A DNA stretch of 6,456 nt from Comamonadaceae bacterium UBA2237 (lineage in GTDB: Bacteria > Pseudomonadota > Gammaproteobacteria > Burkholderiales > Burkholderiaceae_C), in NCBI GenBank assembly GCA_002347905.1, contig DDYJ01000058.1:916-7371 (forward strand), written 5' to 3'. Below the pieces are notes generated by a model. The model had not been told where the DNA came from, ran no database searches, and worked only from the letters and a program-made list of their open reading frames with translations. The translations under genes and the position numbers were made by a program. Below are positions 1-5,829 of the stretch, piece by piece (within the stretch, counting starts at the first letter, position 1; every line of letters starts with the position of its first letter).

Positions 1-797
1 GTGATTTGACGCACCGACAAAGCCGCACCGCCGCGTGAATCACCGTCGAGCTTGGTCAGCACAATGCCGGTCAGAGGCAAGGCGTCTTTAAATGCTTTGG
101 CAGTGTTGATCGCGTCTTGTCCTTGCATCGCGTCAACCACAAACAAGGTTTCAACCGGGTTCAATACTTTGTGCAGCGATTGAATTTCTTGCATCAAGGC
201 TTCGTCTATGCCTAATCGGCCCGCGGTGTCGACTAACAACACGTCAAAGTAATGTTTGCGGGCATAGTCCAGGGCATCACGCGCAATGTCTTGCGGTTTT
301 TGGTCGGCGCTGCTGGGGAACCATTCGGCACCGACTTGTGCTGTGACGGTTTTGAGTTGCTCGATCGCTGCTGGGCGGTAGACGTCCCCCGAGACCGTCA
401 ACACTTTCTTTTTGCGTTGCTGGATTAACCAACGCGCAAGTTTGGCGGTGGTGGTGGTTTTACCGGCACCTTGCAAACCGGCCATCAAAATTACTGCAGG
501 GGGTTGCGCTGCCAGATTGAGATCGCTGACCCCATCGCCCATGGTGGCAGCGAGTTCTTGGTTGACGATACCGACCAACGCTTGACCCGGTTGCAAAGAA
601 CCCACGACTTCTTGGCCTAACGCTTTTTCTTTCACCCGAGCAATGAAGTCACGCACAACGGGCAAGGCCACATCGGCCTCTAGCAAGGCCATGCGTACTT
701 CACGCAACATGTCGGCCACATTGCTTTCGGTGATACGCGCCTGCCCGCTGATGTGTTTGACGAGGCGAGAGAGTTTGTCGGTAAGGGCTGAAGCCAT
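1..797 (-). CDS. ffh: Signal recognition particle protein Ffh (SRP54 GTPase), partial, N-terminal part
   Basis: This is the GTPase of the signal recognition particle. It binds 4.5S RNA and the signal sequences of nascent membrane proteins, then docks with the receptor FtsY. The ATG is at 797-795 and 265 full codons are visible before the left edge. About 450 residues are usual, so the end of the G domain and the whole methionine-rich M domain lie outside the window. Residues 1 to about 90 form the N domain, with the family stretch REVRMALLEADVALP at 32-46. The G domain follows: P-loop GLQGAGKT at 107-114, DVYRPAAIEQL at 138-148, DTAGR at 190-194 and TKLDGDSRGG at 248-257. All GTPase motifs seen are intact. 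It is transcribed divergently from ypjD, as in E. coli, where ffh and ypjD are also neighbours. Identification is very secure; only completeness is unknown. Confidence 0.97.
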   Translation of the reverse strand, partial: MASALTDKLSRLVKHISGQARITESNVADMLREVRMALLEADVALPVVRDFIARVKEKALGQEVVGSLQPGQALVGIVNQELAATMGDGVSDLNLAAQPPAVILMAGLQGAGKTTTTAKLARWLIQQRKKKVLTVSGDVYRPAAIEQLKTVTAQVGAEWFPSSADQKPQDIARDALDYARKHYFDVLLVDTAGRLGIDEALMQEIQSLHKVLNPVETLFVVDAMQGQDAINTAKAFKDALPLTGIVLTKLDGDSRGGAALSVRQI

Positions 798-802
798 ATT
801 TA

Positions 803-814
803 TCCCCGTAGGGG
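803..814 (-). promoter_or_regulatory. Small hairpin containing the probable ffh ribosome binding site
   Basis: Read on the minus strand, CCCC-TAC-GGGG (814-804) is a perfect 4-bp GC stem with a 3-base loop. Its 3' arm GGGGA (807-803) is the only purine-rich stretch upstream of the ffh ATG at 797, with 5 bases between. The start-proximal arm would therefore be both ribosome binding site and stem. Whether the hairpin limits translation is inference, since a 4-bp stem is short. I see no convincing -35/-10 pair for ffh in the short divergent gap. Confidence 0.3.
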
Positions 815-853
815 TTTCGTGAGATGCGTCAAGCAAAACGCTAAACTTGCCCA

Positions 854-1666
854 ATGATTTTAGCCAGTGACATCTCTCCCAACCTTTGGTTAGGGATACC
901 CACCGCTTTAGCCTACGCGCTCACTGCGTGGATGGGTCCTCGCCTTGCATCTGGTTCCGGCCACCGCTTGTTGGTAGTGCCTTGGTTGCTCCATGCTTTG
1001 GGTTTGGCCTATGCATTGTTTGGCTCACAAGATGGTGTGATGCGCTTTGGCTTTGCGCCCGCTTTGTCTGTCACCGTGTGGTTGATGCTGACGTTTTATG
1101 TTTTAGAACAGCATTGGTTTCCTAGACTGCAAACCCGTTGGACCTTGATGGCGATAGGTGCATCGGTGGTGTTGATTGCGGCTGTGTTTCCAGGTGCGCC
1201 CATGCATACCAATGCATCCCCGCTGCTGCCTTTGCACTGGGCATTGGGTATTGCGTCGTACGGGCTTTTTGCTGCGGCTTTGGTACACGCCACTATCTTG
1301 TCGCAAGCGGAAAAAAATATGCGTATGGCAGTCGATGCATCGATTGATGTGCCTATCCTTACTTTGGAGCGTTTGACATTTCGCTTTGTCTCAGCGGGCT
1401 TTGTCTTGCTGACAGCCACACTTTTAGCTGGGTGGTTGTTTAGCGATAGTTTGTATGGCGCCCATGCAGCTTGGCGCTGGGACCACAAAACCGTGTTTTC
1501 TGTTCTATCTTGGCTCACCTTTGCGGTCTTGCTCATCGGTCGTCAGCGTTTGGGTTGGCGTGGTCGCACCGCCATTCGGTTTTTATATGCAGGTACTGGT
1601 TTGTTGTTGCTTGGCTATGTGGGCTCACGCTTTGTTTTGGAAGTGATCTTGGACCGCACGCCATGA
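854..1666 (+). CDS. ypjD: YpjD/HemX-type inner membrane protein of the cytochrome c assembly (CcsA) family
   Basis: A 270-residue, very hydrophobic protein with about eight likely membrane helices (roughly 9-27, 38-57, 67-88, 97-113, 127-149, 176-197, 212-229, 240-262). It belongs to the CcsA/CcmC/HemX superfamily of haem-handling membrane proteins. Supporting features are the tryptophan-rich WRWDHK segment at 207-212, resembling the WWD haem-binding motif, and histidines at helix edges (His47, His128, His145). True CcsA proteins are larger and work with CcsB/ResB, which is absent here. This is therefore the shorter YpjD/HemX form, whose function is not settled. ATG 854 is the only reasonable start, because an in-frame TAA lies at 842-844. 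No clear Shine-Dalgarno is visible before it. Its TGA overlaps the next gene's ATG (ATGA), so the two are probably translationally coupled. Family call is good; a direct role in cytochrome c maturation should not be assumed. Confidence 0.88.
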   Translation: MILASDISPNLWLGIPTALAYALTAWMGPRLASGSGHRLLVVPWLLHALGLAYALFGSQDGVMRFGFAPALSVTVWLMLTFYVLEQHWFPRLQTRWTLMAIGASVVLIAAVFPGAPMHTNASPLLPLHWALGIASYGLFAAALVHATILSQAEKNMRMAVDASIDVPILTLERLTFRFVSAGFVLLTATLLAGWLFSDSLYGAHAAWRWDHKTVFSVLSWLTFAVLLIGRQRLGWRGRTAIRFLYAGTGLLLLGYVGSRFVLEVILDRTP

Positions 1667-1905
1667 AGTATGTGATTTGGGTGGCGATCATCTTTGTCGG
1701 TTTGTGGTGGATTCGTCAGCAGCGCAGTGGTTCCAACTCTCCTCTGAATAAAAAAAACAAGGGCTCGAATGTCATGCTGCCCTGTGCACACTGCGGTTTG
1801 CACATTCCTGAAACCGAGGCGGTTTTTGGACAGCACTTAGCCAACGGTAACCCTGCCCCCTATTGCAGCCCACAACATTTGCAACAACACGAGGGCCGTG
1901 CGTGA
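1663..1905 (+). CDS. PP0621-type small membrane-anchored protein with CxxC...CxxxH motif, function unknown
   Basis: An 80-residue protein. Residues 3-17 form one hydrophobic helix (VIWVAIIFVGLWWI) followed by a basic, Asn/Lys-rich linker at about 18-36. The C-terminal half carries CAHCGLHIPETEAV from Cys41, then YCSPQH ending at His72. Cys41, Cys44, Cys68 and His72 form a plausible four-ligand zinc site. The helix is followed by positive charges, so this end is expected to face the cytoplasm. The pattern matches the small PP0621-family proteins commonly found near ypjD in beta- and gammaproteobacteria; no biochemical role is known to me. The start overlaps the ypjD stop by 4 bases (ATGA), and its own TGA overlaps the GTG of ampD. 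That places it in the middle of a coupled three-gene unit. An upstream in-frame extension to 1471 exists but lies wholly inside ypjD and is unlikely to be used. Confidence 0.85.
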   Translation: MKYVIWVAIIFVGLWWIRQQRSGSNSPLNKKNKGSNVMLPCAHCGLHIPETEAVFGQHLANGNPAPYCSPQHLQQHEGRA

Positions 1906-2510
1906 ACCTTGGCGTTTCGCACTGGCAAGACGGTTGGTGGTCGCGCGCCTTGCGCATAGATTCCCCCAACTTTGGCGAGCGTCCGAGCGACGCGCAAATT
2001 GATTTGCTAGTCATCCACTCCATCAGTTTGCCGCCCGGCATGTATGGTGGCCCTGAAATAGAAGCGCTCTTTACCAACCAACTGGATTGGGACGCCCACC
2101 CTTACTTTGCGCAAATTCGCGATATGCAGGTCTCTTCGCACTTTGTGGTTCGCAGAGATGGACAACTGTTGCAGTTCGTGAGTTGCGACAAGCGTGCATG
2201 GCATGCAGGTAGATCGCATTACCGCGGGCGCGACAACTGCAACGACGATTCGATTGGCATTGAGTTAGAAGGCTTAGAGGGTGAAACCTTCGAAGCAGCG
2301 CAATACGACGCGCTGTCTGTTTTGTGCAAGATGCTTTTGAACCACTATCCAATTGCACACATTGCAGGCCACGAAGACATCGCCCCTGGACGCAAATGTG
2401 ATCCCGGCGCCGGTTTTGATTGGCAGTTACTCCAACACAAATTAGAACTTTCAAATTCATTTTTCCCATCTGCGCGTTGCGACGGCAAAATTATCAAAAA
2501 AAATATGTAA
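1902..2510 (+). CDS. ampD: 1,6-anhydro-N-acetylmuramyl-L-alanine amidase AmpD
   Basis: A cytoplasmic zinc amidase (Amidase_2/PGRP fold). It cleaves the bond between anhydro-MurNAc and L-alanine of recycled muropeptides, feeding peptidoglycan recycling and, where AmpR/AmpC exist, lowering the beta-lactamase inducer. From GTG 1902 it has 202 residues. Zinc ligands match family positions: His39 in VIHSISLPPG, His157 in GHEDIAPGRK and Asp167 in CDPG. Catalytic-type Glu121 (IGIELEG) and Lys165 are present, as is the HAG...GRDNCND region (101-115). There is no signal peptide, which fits AmpD rather than periplasmic AmiD. GTG 1902 is chosen because it overlaps the upstream stop (GTGA), has GAGG at 1891-1894 as binding site, and gives the normal N-terminus NLGVSHWQDGWW. 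A TTG at 1863 would add 13 unrelated residues. The last 20 or so residues (after about 183) look like an unusual lysine-rich tail ending just after an A8 run. Confidence 0.95.
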   Translation: MNLGVSHWQDGWWSRALRIDSPNFGERPSDAQIDLLVIHSISLPPGMYGGPEIEALFTNQLDWDAHPYFAQIRDMQVSSHFVVRRDGQLLQFVSCDKRAWHAGRSHYRGRDNCNDDSIGIELEGLEGETFEAAQYDALSVLCKMLLNHYPIAHIAGHEDIAPGRKCDPGAGFDWQLLQHKLELSNSFFPSARCDGKIIKKNM

Positions 2511-2543
2511 GGCACCTCACCTTAGGCAAGTGGTCTGCTAGTT

Positions 2544-2568
2544 TTTGGTGCACTGGTTACACACCAAA
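2544..2568 (+). terminator. Weak stem-loop after ampD, possible terminator
   Basis: TTTGGTG (2544-2550) and CACCAAA (2562-2568) are perfect 7-base complements around an 11-base loop, 34 bases after the ampD stop. The trailing sequence (TTTATTGGGCTTT) is only moderately T-rich and the stem has few GC pairs, so intrinsic termination would be inefficient. It may be a leaky end for the ypjD-PP0621-ampD transcript, or chance. Confidence 0.25.
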
Positions 2569-2617
2569 TTTATTGGGCTTTAGCGAAGCAAATCCCTTTG
2601 AAACTCTTATGAAATAA

Positions 2618-2637
2618 AGCTTTTATCCAAAAAAGCT
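2618..2637. repeat. Inverted repeat AGCTTTT / AAAAGCT
   Basis: AGCTTTT (2618-2624) and AAAAGCT (2631-2637) are perfect 7-base inverted arms around a 6-base loop. The stem is AT-rich and has no T-tract after it. The left arm and loop contain the DnaA-box-like TTATCCAAA. The sequence after the right arm repeats AGCT again. It could be a decayed intergenic repeat or a protein-binding palindrome; nothing in the sequence decides between these. Confidence 0.3.
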
Positions 2638-2727
2638 AGTAGCTACATGGCTTAAATGCGCTGTTGTCTTAGGAAAATTTGATGACAGTTTTGCCATGTG
2701 GAAGAAAATACCCTCATATCCAAGAAA

Positions 2728-2743
2728 ACACTACCCCTAGTGC
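2728..2743. promoter_or_regulatory. NrdR box 1 (upstream, degenerate centre)
   Basis: ACACTACCCCTAGTGC has perfect palindromic arms CACTA/TAGTG. It agrees with the NrdR consensus acaCwAtATaTwGtgt at 11 of 16 positions, the mismatches being mainly the CCCC centre. It lies 32 bp upstream of box 2 (start to start), about three helical turns, which is the usual spacing of paired NrdR boxes. NrdR is the zinc-finger/ATP-cone repressor of ribonucleotide reductase genes. The spacing and position before nrdA make this weaker match credible. Confidence 0.72.
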
Positions 2744-2744
2744 C

Positions 2745-2773
2745 TTGATGGAGTCACGGACACCAGATATAGT
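2745..2773 (+). promoter_or_regulatory. Probable sigma70 promoter of nrdAB
   Basis: The -35 element is TTGATG (2745-2750), four of six consensus bases. The -10 element is TATAGT (2768-2773), five of six. The spacer is exactly 17 bases. The start point would be near 2780, giving a leader of about 85 bases before the nrdA ATG. The -35 lies directly after NrdR box 1 and the -10 lies inside NrdR box 2, so bound repressor would block RNA polymerase. The start site itself is inferred. Confidence 0.7.
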
Positions 2774-2775
2774 GT
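2760..2775. promoter_or_regulatory. NrdR box 2 (strong match, overlaps the -10 element)
   Basis: ACACCAGATATAGTGT matches the NrdR consensus acaCwAtATaTwGtgt at 14 of 16 positions and is close to a perfect palindrome. With box 1 it forms the standard tandem operator. Its right half contains the -10 hexamer TATAGT, which explains repression by direct steric exclusion. Operator function is inferred from the known NrdR regulon; no nrdR gene is in the window. Confidence 0.85.
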
Positions 2776-2791
2776 GGGGACGCGTTGCTTC

Positions 2792-2819
2792 ACTTTTTAA
2801 AAGTTCAACTTTCAAGTTG
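2792..2819 (+). repeat. Overlapping inverted repeats in the nrdA leader
   Basis: Three short overlapping palindromes occur in a row: ACTTTT/AAAAGT (2792-2804), AAGTT/AACTT (2801-2811) and CAACT/AGTTG (2806-2819). They would lie in the 5' untranslated leader of nrdA mRNA, about 15-40 bases after the inferred start point. The stems are AT-rich and mutually exclusive, so any RNA structure is weak. They could form alternative folds or simply reflect base composition. Confidence 0.3.
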
Positions 2820-2849
2820 CAAGCCGCCAGCACACACGAATTGAAAAAC

Positions 2850-2855
2850 AGGAAG
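2850..2855 (+). promoter_or_regulatory. nrdA ribosome binding site
   Basis: AGGAAG ends 9 bases before ATG 2865 and is the best Shine-Dalgarno match before the conserved part of NrdA. It fixes the start at 2865. Another SD-like AGGA at 2671-2674 precedes an upstream in-frame ATG (2682), but a message beginning at the promoter above would not contain it. Confidence 0.75.
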
Positions 2856-2864
2856 AAAAACGAC

Positions 2865-5783
2865 ATGCAACTTGTTGAATCCACTACAAAAATTAATCCA
2901 ACACCTTTCCCCGCATCTACCCAAGACCGCATCAGCGCCGACAGCCCGACCTTGTTGGCCCACTACCAAATTATTCGCCGTAACGGCGCGGTAGTTCCTT
3001 TTGAACCTGCCAAGATTGCCGTAGCCATGATGAAGGCATTTTTAGCGGTACATGGCACCCAAGGCGCAGCGTCTGCCAGCGTGCGCGAAACCGTCGACGT
3101 TTTGACCCAAGGCGTAGTGCGCGCCTTGATGCGCTCGCGTCCAGGCGGCGGCACTTTCCACATTGAAGACGTGCAAGACCAGGTCGAACTCGGCTTGATG
3201 CGCGGTGGCCACCACGAGATTGCCCGTGCTTACGTGCTCTACCGCGAACGCCGCACCCAAGAGCGCGCCCACACCAAGGAGCAAGCTGCTCCTGCCACCC
3301 CTGTTTTGCACGTGCTCGAGGGCGGCCAGCGTGTTCCCTTGGACCAGCAACACCTCCAACGCCTGATCAACGATGCCTGCGCTGGATTGGGTGCAGATGT
3401 GCAAGCTGAGCCTATCTTGGCCGAGACTATGCGCAACCTCTATGACGGCGTGCCCATGGACGAGGTCTACAAAGCCGCCATCTTGGCCACCCGCACCCTG
3501 ATCGAAAAAGACCCCGACTACACCTACGCCACCGCACGTTTGCTGATGCACACCATCGCCAAAGAGGTGCTGGGCAAAGAAGTTCTGCACGCTGACATGG
3601 GCCAACACTACGCGCAGTACTTCCCACAGTTCATCAAGAAGGGGGTTGACAACGAATTGCTCGACCCACAAATGTTGCAGTTTGATTTGCAGCGCTTGGG
3701 CTCTGCGCTCAAAGCCGGCCGCGATTTGAAGTTTGACTACCTCGGTCTGCAAACACTGTATGACCGCTACTTCCTGCACGTGCGCAAGCAACGCATCGAA
3801 TTGCCACAAGCGTTTTTCATGCGCGTCGCCATGGGCTTGGCCTTGAACGAAATCGACCGCGAAGCGCGTGCCATTGAGTTCTACGAAGTGTTGTCGTCGT
3901 TTGACTTCATGTCGAGCACACCGACCTTGTTCAACAGCGGCACTTTGCGTTCACAACTCTCTAGCTGCTACCTCTCTACTGTGCCTGATGACTTAGACGG
4001 CATTTACGAGCTGATCAAAGAAAACGCTTTGCTTTCTAAATTTGCCGGCGGTTTGGGCAATGACTGGACCCGTGTGCGTGCCCTGGGCAGCCACATCAAG
4101 GGCACCAATGGCGAATCACAAGGCGTGGTGCCTTTCTTGAAGGTCGTCAACGACACCGCTGTCGCAGTCAACCAAGGTGGCAAGCGCAAAGGCGCTGTTT
4201 GTACCTATTTAGAGAGTTGGCACTTAGACGTCGAAGAATTCCTAGAGTTGCGCAAAAACACCGGTGACGACCGCAGACGCACCCACGACATGAACACCGC
4301 AAACTGGATTCCCGACTTGTTCATGCGCCGCGTGATGGAAAAAGGCGAGTGGACATTGTTCTCGCCTTCCGACGTACCTGATTTACACGACCTCTTTGGC
4401 GCCGACTTCGAAAAAGCGTATGTCGCTTACGAAGCCAAAGCCAAGAGTGGCGAAATCAAGCCTAGCAAAACCGTCCAAGCGACCGACATGTGGCGCAAGA
4501 TGCTGACCATGCTGTTTGAAACTGGCCACCCATGGATCACTTTCAAAGACCCCTGCAATGTTCGTTCACCCCAACAACACGTGGGCGTGGTGCACTCGTC
4601 TAACTTGTGCACGGAAATCACGTTGAACACCAGCGATACCGAAACCGCGGTTTGTAACCTCGGCTCGGTCAATTTGTCACAGCACTTGATCGAAGGTGCG
4701 AACGGCAAAGAACTCGACCACGACAAACTCAAGCGCACCATCTCTACCGCGATGCGCATGCTCGACAACGTGATCGACATCAACTACTACGCCGTTAAAA
4801 AAGCACGTGACTCGAATTTGCGTCACCGTCCTGTCGGTTTGGGCATCATGTCCTTCCAAGACAGTTTGTACGAAATGCGCATTCCTTACGCTTCTCAAGA
4901 GGCGGTGGAGTTTGCTGACCGTTCGATGGAAGCTGTTTGCTACTACGCCTACTGGGCATCCACTGAACTTGCAAAAGAACGTGGCCAATATGCCAGCTAC
5001 AAAGGCTCTTTGTGGGATAAAGGTGTTTTACCTTTGGACTCGTTAGACCTACTTGCTTCCGCACGCGGCGGTTACTTAGATGTTGACCGCTCCACCTCCA
5101 TGGACTGGGAATCGCTGCGCCACAAAATTGCCAAAGACGGCATGCGCAATTCCAATTGCGTCGCGATCGCGCCTACAGCCACCATCTCCAACATCATCGG
5201 TGTGGATGCTTCTATTGAGCCTTGCTTTGGCAACTTATCGGTCAAGTCCAACTTGTCTGGAGAGTTCACCGTGATCAATAGCTACTTGGTGCGCGACTTA
5301 AAGCGCCTCGGTTTGTGGGACGACGTGATGGTCATGGACCTCAAACACTTCGACGGCTCACTGCGCCCTATCGACCGCGTGCCACAAGAGATCAAAGCCT
5401 TGTACGCTACAGCGTTTGAGGTCGAGCCACAGTGGTTGGTGGAAGCTGCATCGCGTCGCCAAAAATGGATCGACCAAGCCCAATCGCTCAACATCTATAT
5501 GGCCGGCGCGTCTGGCAAGAAGTTGGATGAGACCTACAAGCTGGCTTGGTTGCGTGGCTTAAAAACTACCTACTACCTGCGTACATCTAGTGCACAACAA
5601 GTCGAGAAATCTACGGTGCAAGCAGGCTCACACAATTCCGTGTCATCGGGTTCGCCCACCGGTGGTTTGAGCCCGCTCGAAGCTGCTGCGATAGCTGCGC
5701 AAGCACAGCAGTTGAGTGCCGTGGCCGCAACCGACGTGAAGTTTTGCGGCGTTGACGATCCAACATGCGAAGCATGTCAGTGA
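2865..5783 (+). CDS. nrdA: Ribonucleoside-diphosphate reductase class I, alpha subunit NrdA (two ATP-cones)
   Basis: Large catalytic subunit of aerobic ribonucleotide reductase, reducing NDPs to dNDPs with a radical supplied by NrdB. It has 972 residues from ATG 2865. Two ATP-cone regulatory domains come first (about 34-126, starting YQIIRRNG, and about 148-228, starting LHVLEGGQRVPL). The ten-stranded barrel follows. Active-site residues are Cys368 (LSSCYL) and Cys597 (TAVCNLG) as the redox pair, Cys582 as thiyl radical site within NLCTE with Asn580 and Glu584, and Tyr903-Tyr904 for radical transfer. A PTATIS loop spans 770-775. The tail ends CGVDDPTCEACQ, with Cys968 and Cys971 as the thioredoxin/glutaredoxin-accessible shuttle pair. 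The length and two cones resemble the Pseudomonas aeruginosa enzyme (963 aa) rather than E. coli NrdA (761 aa, one cone). No intein is present. An in-frame extension to 2679 would run across the promoter and NrdR boxes and is rejected as coding. nrdB follows after 110 bases. Confidence 0.97.
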   Translation: MQLVESTTKINPTPFPASTQDRISADSPTLLAHYQIIRRNGAVVPFEPAKIAVAMMKAFLAVHGTQGAASASVRETVDVLTQGVVRALMRSRPGGGTFHIEDVQDQVELGLMRGGHHEIARAYVLYRERRTQERAHTKEQAAPATPVLHVLEGGQRVPLDQQHLQRLINDACAGLGADVQAEPILAETMRNLYDGVPMDEVYKAAILATRTLIEKDPDYTYATARLLMHTIAKEVLGKEVLHADMGQHYAQYFPQFIKKGVDNELLDPQMLQFDLQRLGSALKAGRDLKFDYLGLQTLYDRYFLHVRKQRIELPQAFFMRVAMGLALNEIDREARAIEFYEVLSSFDFMSSTPTLFNSGTLRSQLSSCYLSTVPDDLDGIYELIKENALLSKFAGGLGNDWTRVRALGSHIKGTNGESQGVVPFLKVVNDTAVAVNQGGKRKGAVCTYLESWHLDVEEFLELRKNTGDDRRRTHDMNTANWIPDLFMRRVMEKGEWTLFSPSDVPDLHDLFGADFEKAYVAYEAKAKSGEIKPSKTVQATDMWRKMLTMLFETGHPWITFKDPCNVRSPQQHVGVVHSSNLCTEITLNTSDTETAVCNLGSVNLSQHLIEGANGKELDHDKLKRTISTAMRMLDNVIDINYYAVKKARDSNLRHRPVGLGIMSFQDSLYEMRIPYASQEAVEFADRSMEAVCYYAYWASTELAKERGQYASYKGSLWDKGVLPLDSLDLLASARGGYLDVDRSTSMDWESLRHKIAKDGMRNSNCVAIAPTATISNIIGVDASIEPCFGNLSVKSNLSGEFTVINSYLVRDLKRLGLWDDVMVMDLKHFDGSLRPIDRVPQEIKALYATAFEVEPQWLVEAASRRQKWIDQAQSLNIYMAGASGKKLDETYKLAWLRGLKTTYYLRTSSAQQVEKSTVQAGSHNSVSSGSPTGGLSPLEAAAIAAQAQQLSAVAATDVKFCGVDDPTCEACQ

Positions 5784-5795
5784 TTTCCGCTGACA
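5775..5795 (+). other. Stem-loop spanning the nrdA stop codon
   Basis: TGTCAGTG (5775-5782) pairs with CGCTGACA (5788-5795): eight pairs, one of them U-G, around a 5-base loop ATTTC. The TGA stop (5781-5783) lies in the stem and loop. No T-run follows, so it is not a standard terminator. It may protect the nrdA message from 3' decay or modulate the nrdA:nrdB ratio; that role is inference. Confidence 0.5.
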
Positions 5796-5829
5796 CACAT
5801 TTGTATTTGCACAACACAAACACACGCCA

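Larger units (their letters stand above)
2511..2727. other. Noncoding interval between ampD and the nrdA control region
   Basis: About 217 AT-rich bases with no supported gene. It holds two weak inverted repeats, annotated separately, and a DnaA-box-like TTATCCAAA at 2623-2631 (one mismatch to TTATCCACA). It also has a run of AGCT/GGCT repeats at about 2635-2665. The only open frames are a 65-codon one that begins inside ampD (2420-2617) and the upstream extension of nrdA. Neither encodes a recognisable protein. No clear ampD terminator with a T-run is visible. Confidence 0.6.

Noticed and set aside
1096..1536. 146-codon antisense open frame inside ypjD
   Set aside because: It is fully contained in a convincing membrane-protein gene; no ribosome binding site or family motif supports it.
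1863..1901. TTG at 1863 as the ampD start
   Set aside because: It would add 13 residues derived from the PP0621 coding sequence in another frame. The GTG at 1902 has a better-placed SD and gives the family's usual N-terminus.
2420..2617. 65-codon plus-strand frame overlapping the 3' end of ampD
   Set aside because: It starts inside ampD, lacks a good ribosome binding site, and its translation resembles no family. I considered it as a frameshifted AmpD extension, but the amidase motifs are all complete in the ampD frame.
3042..3809. 255-codon open frame antisense to nrdA
   Set aside because: It lies entirely within the well-conserved nrdA coding sequence, shows no recognisable domain, and has the composition expected from the reverse of GC-rich third codon positions.
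2865..5783. Possible intein or insertion in nrdA
   Set aside because: Ribonucleotide reductases often host inteins, but the active-site blocks around Cys368, Cys582 and Cys597 are continuous. The extra length relative to E. coli is explained by the second ATP-cone.
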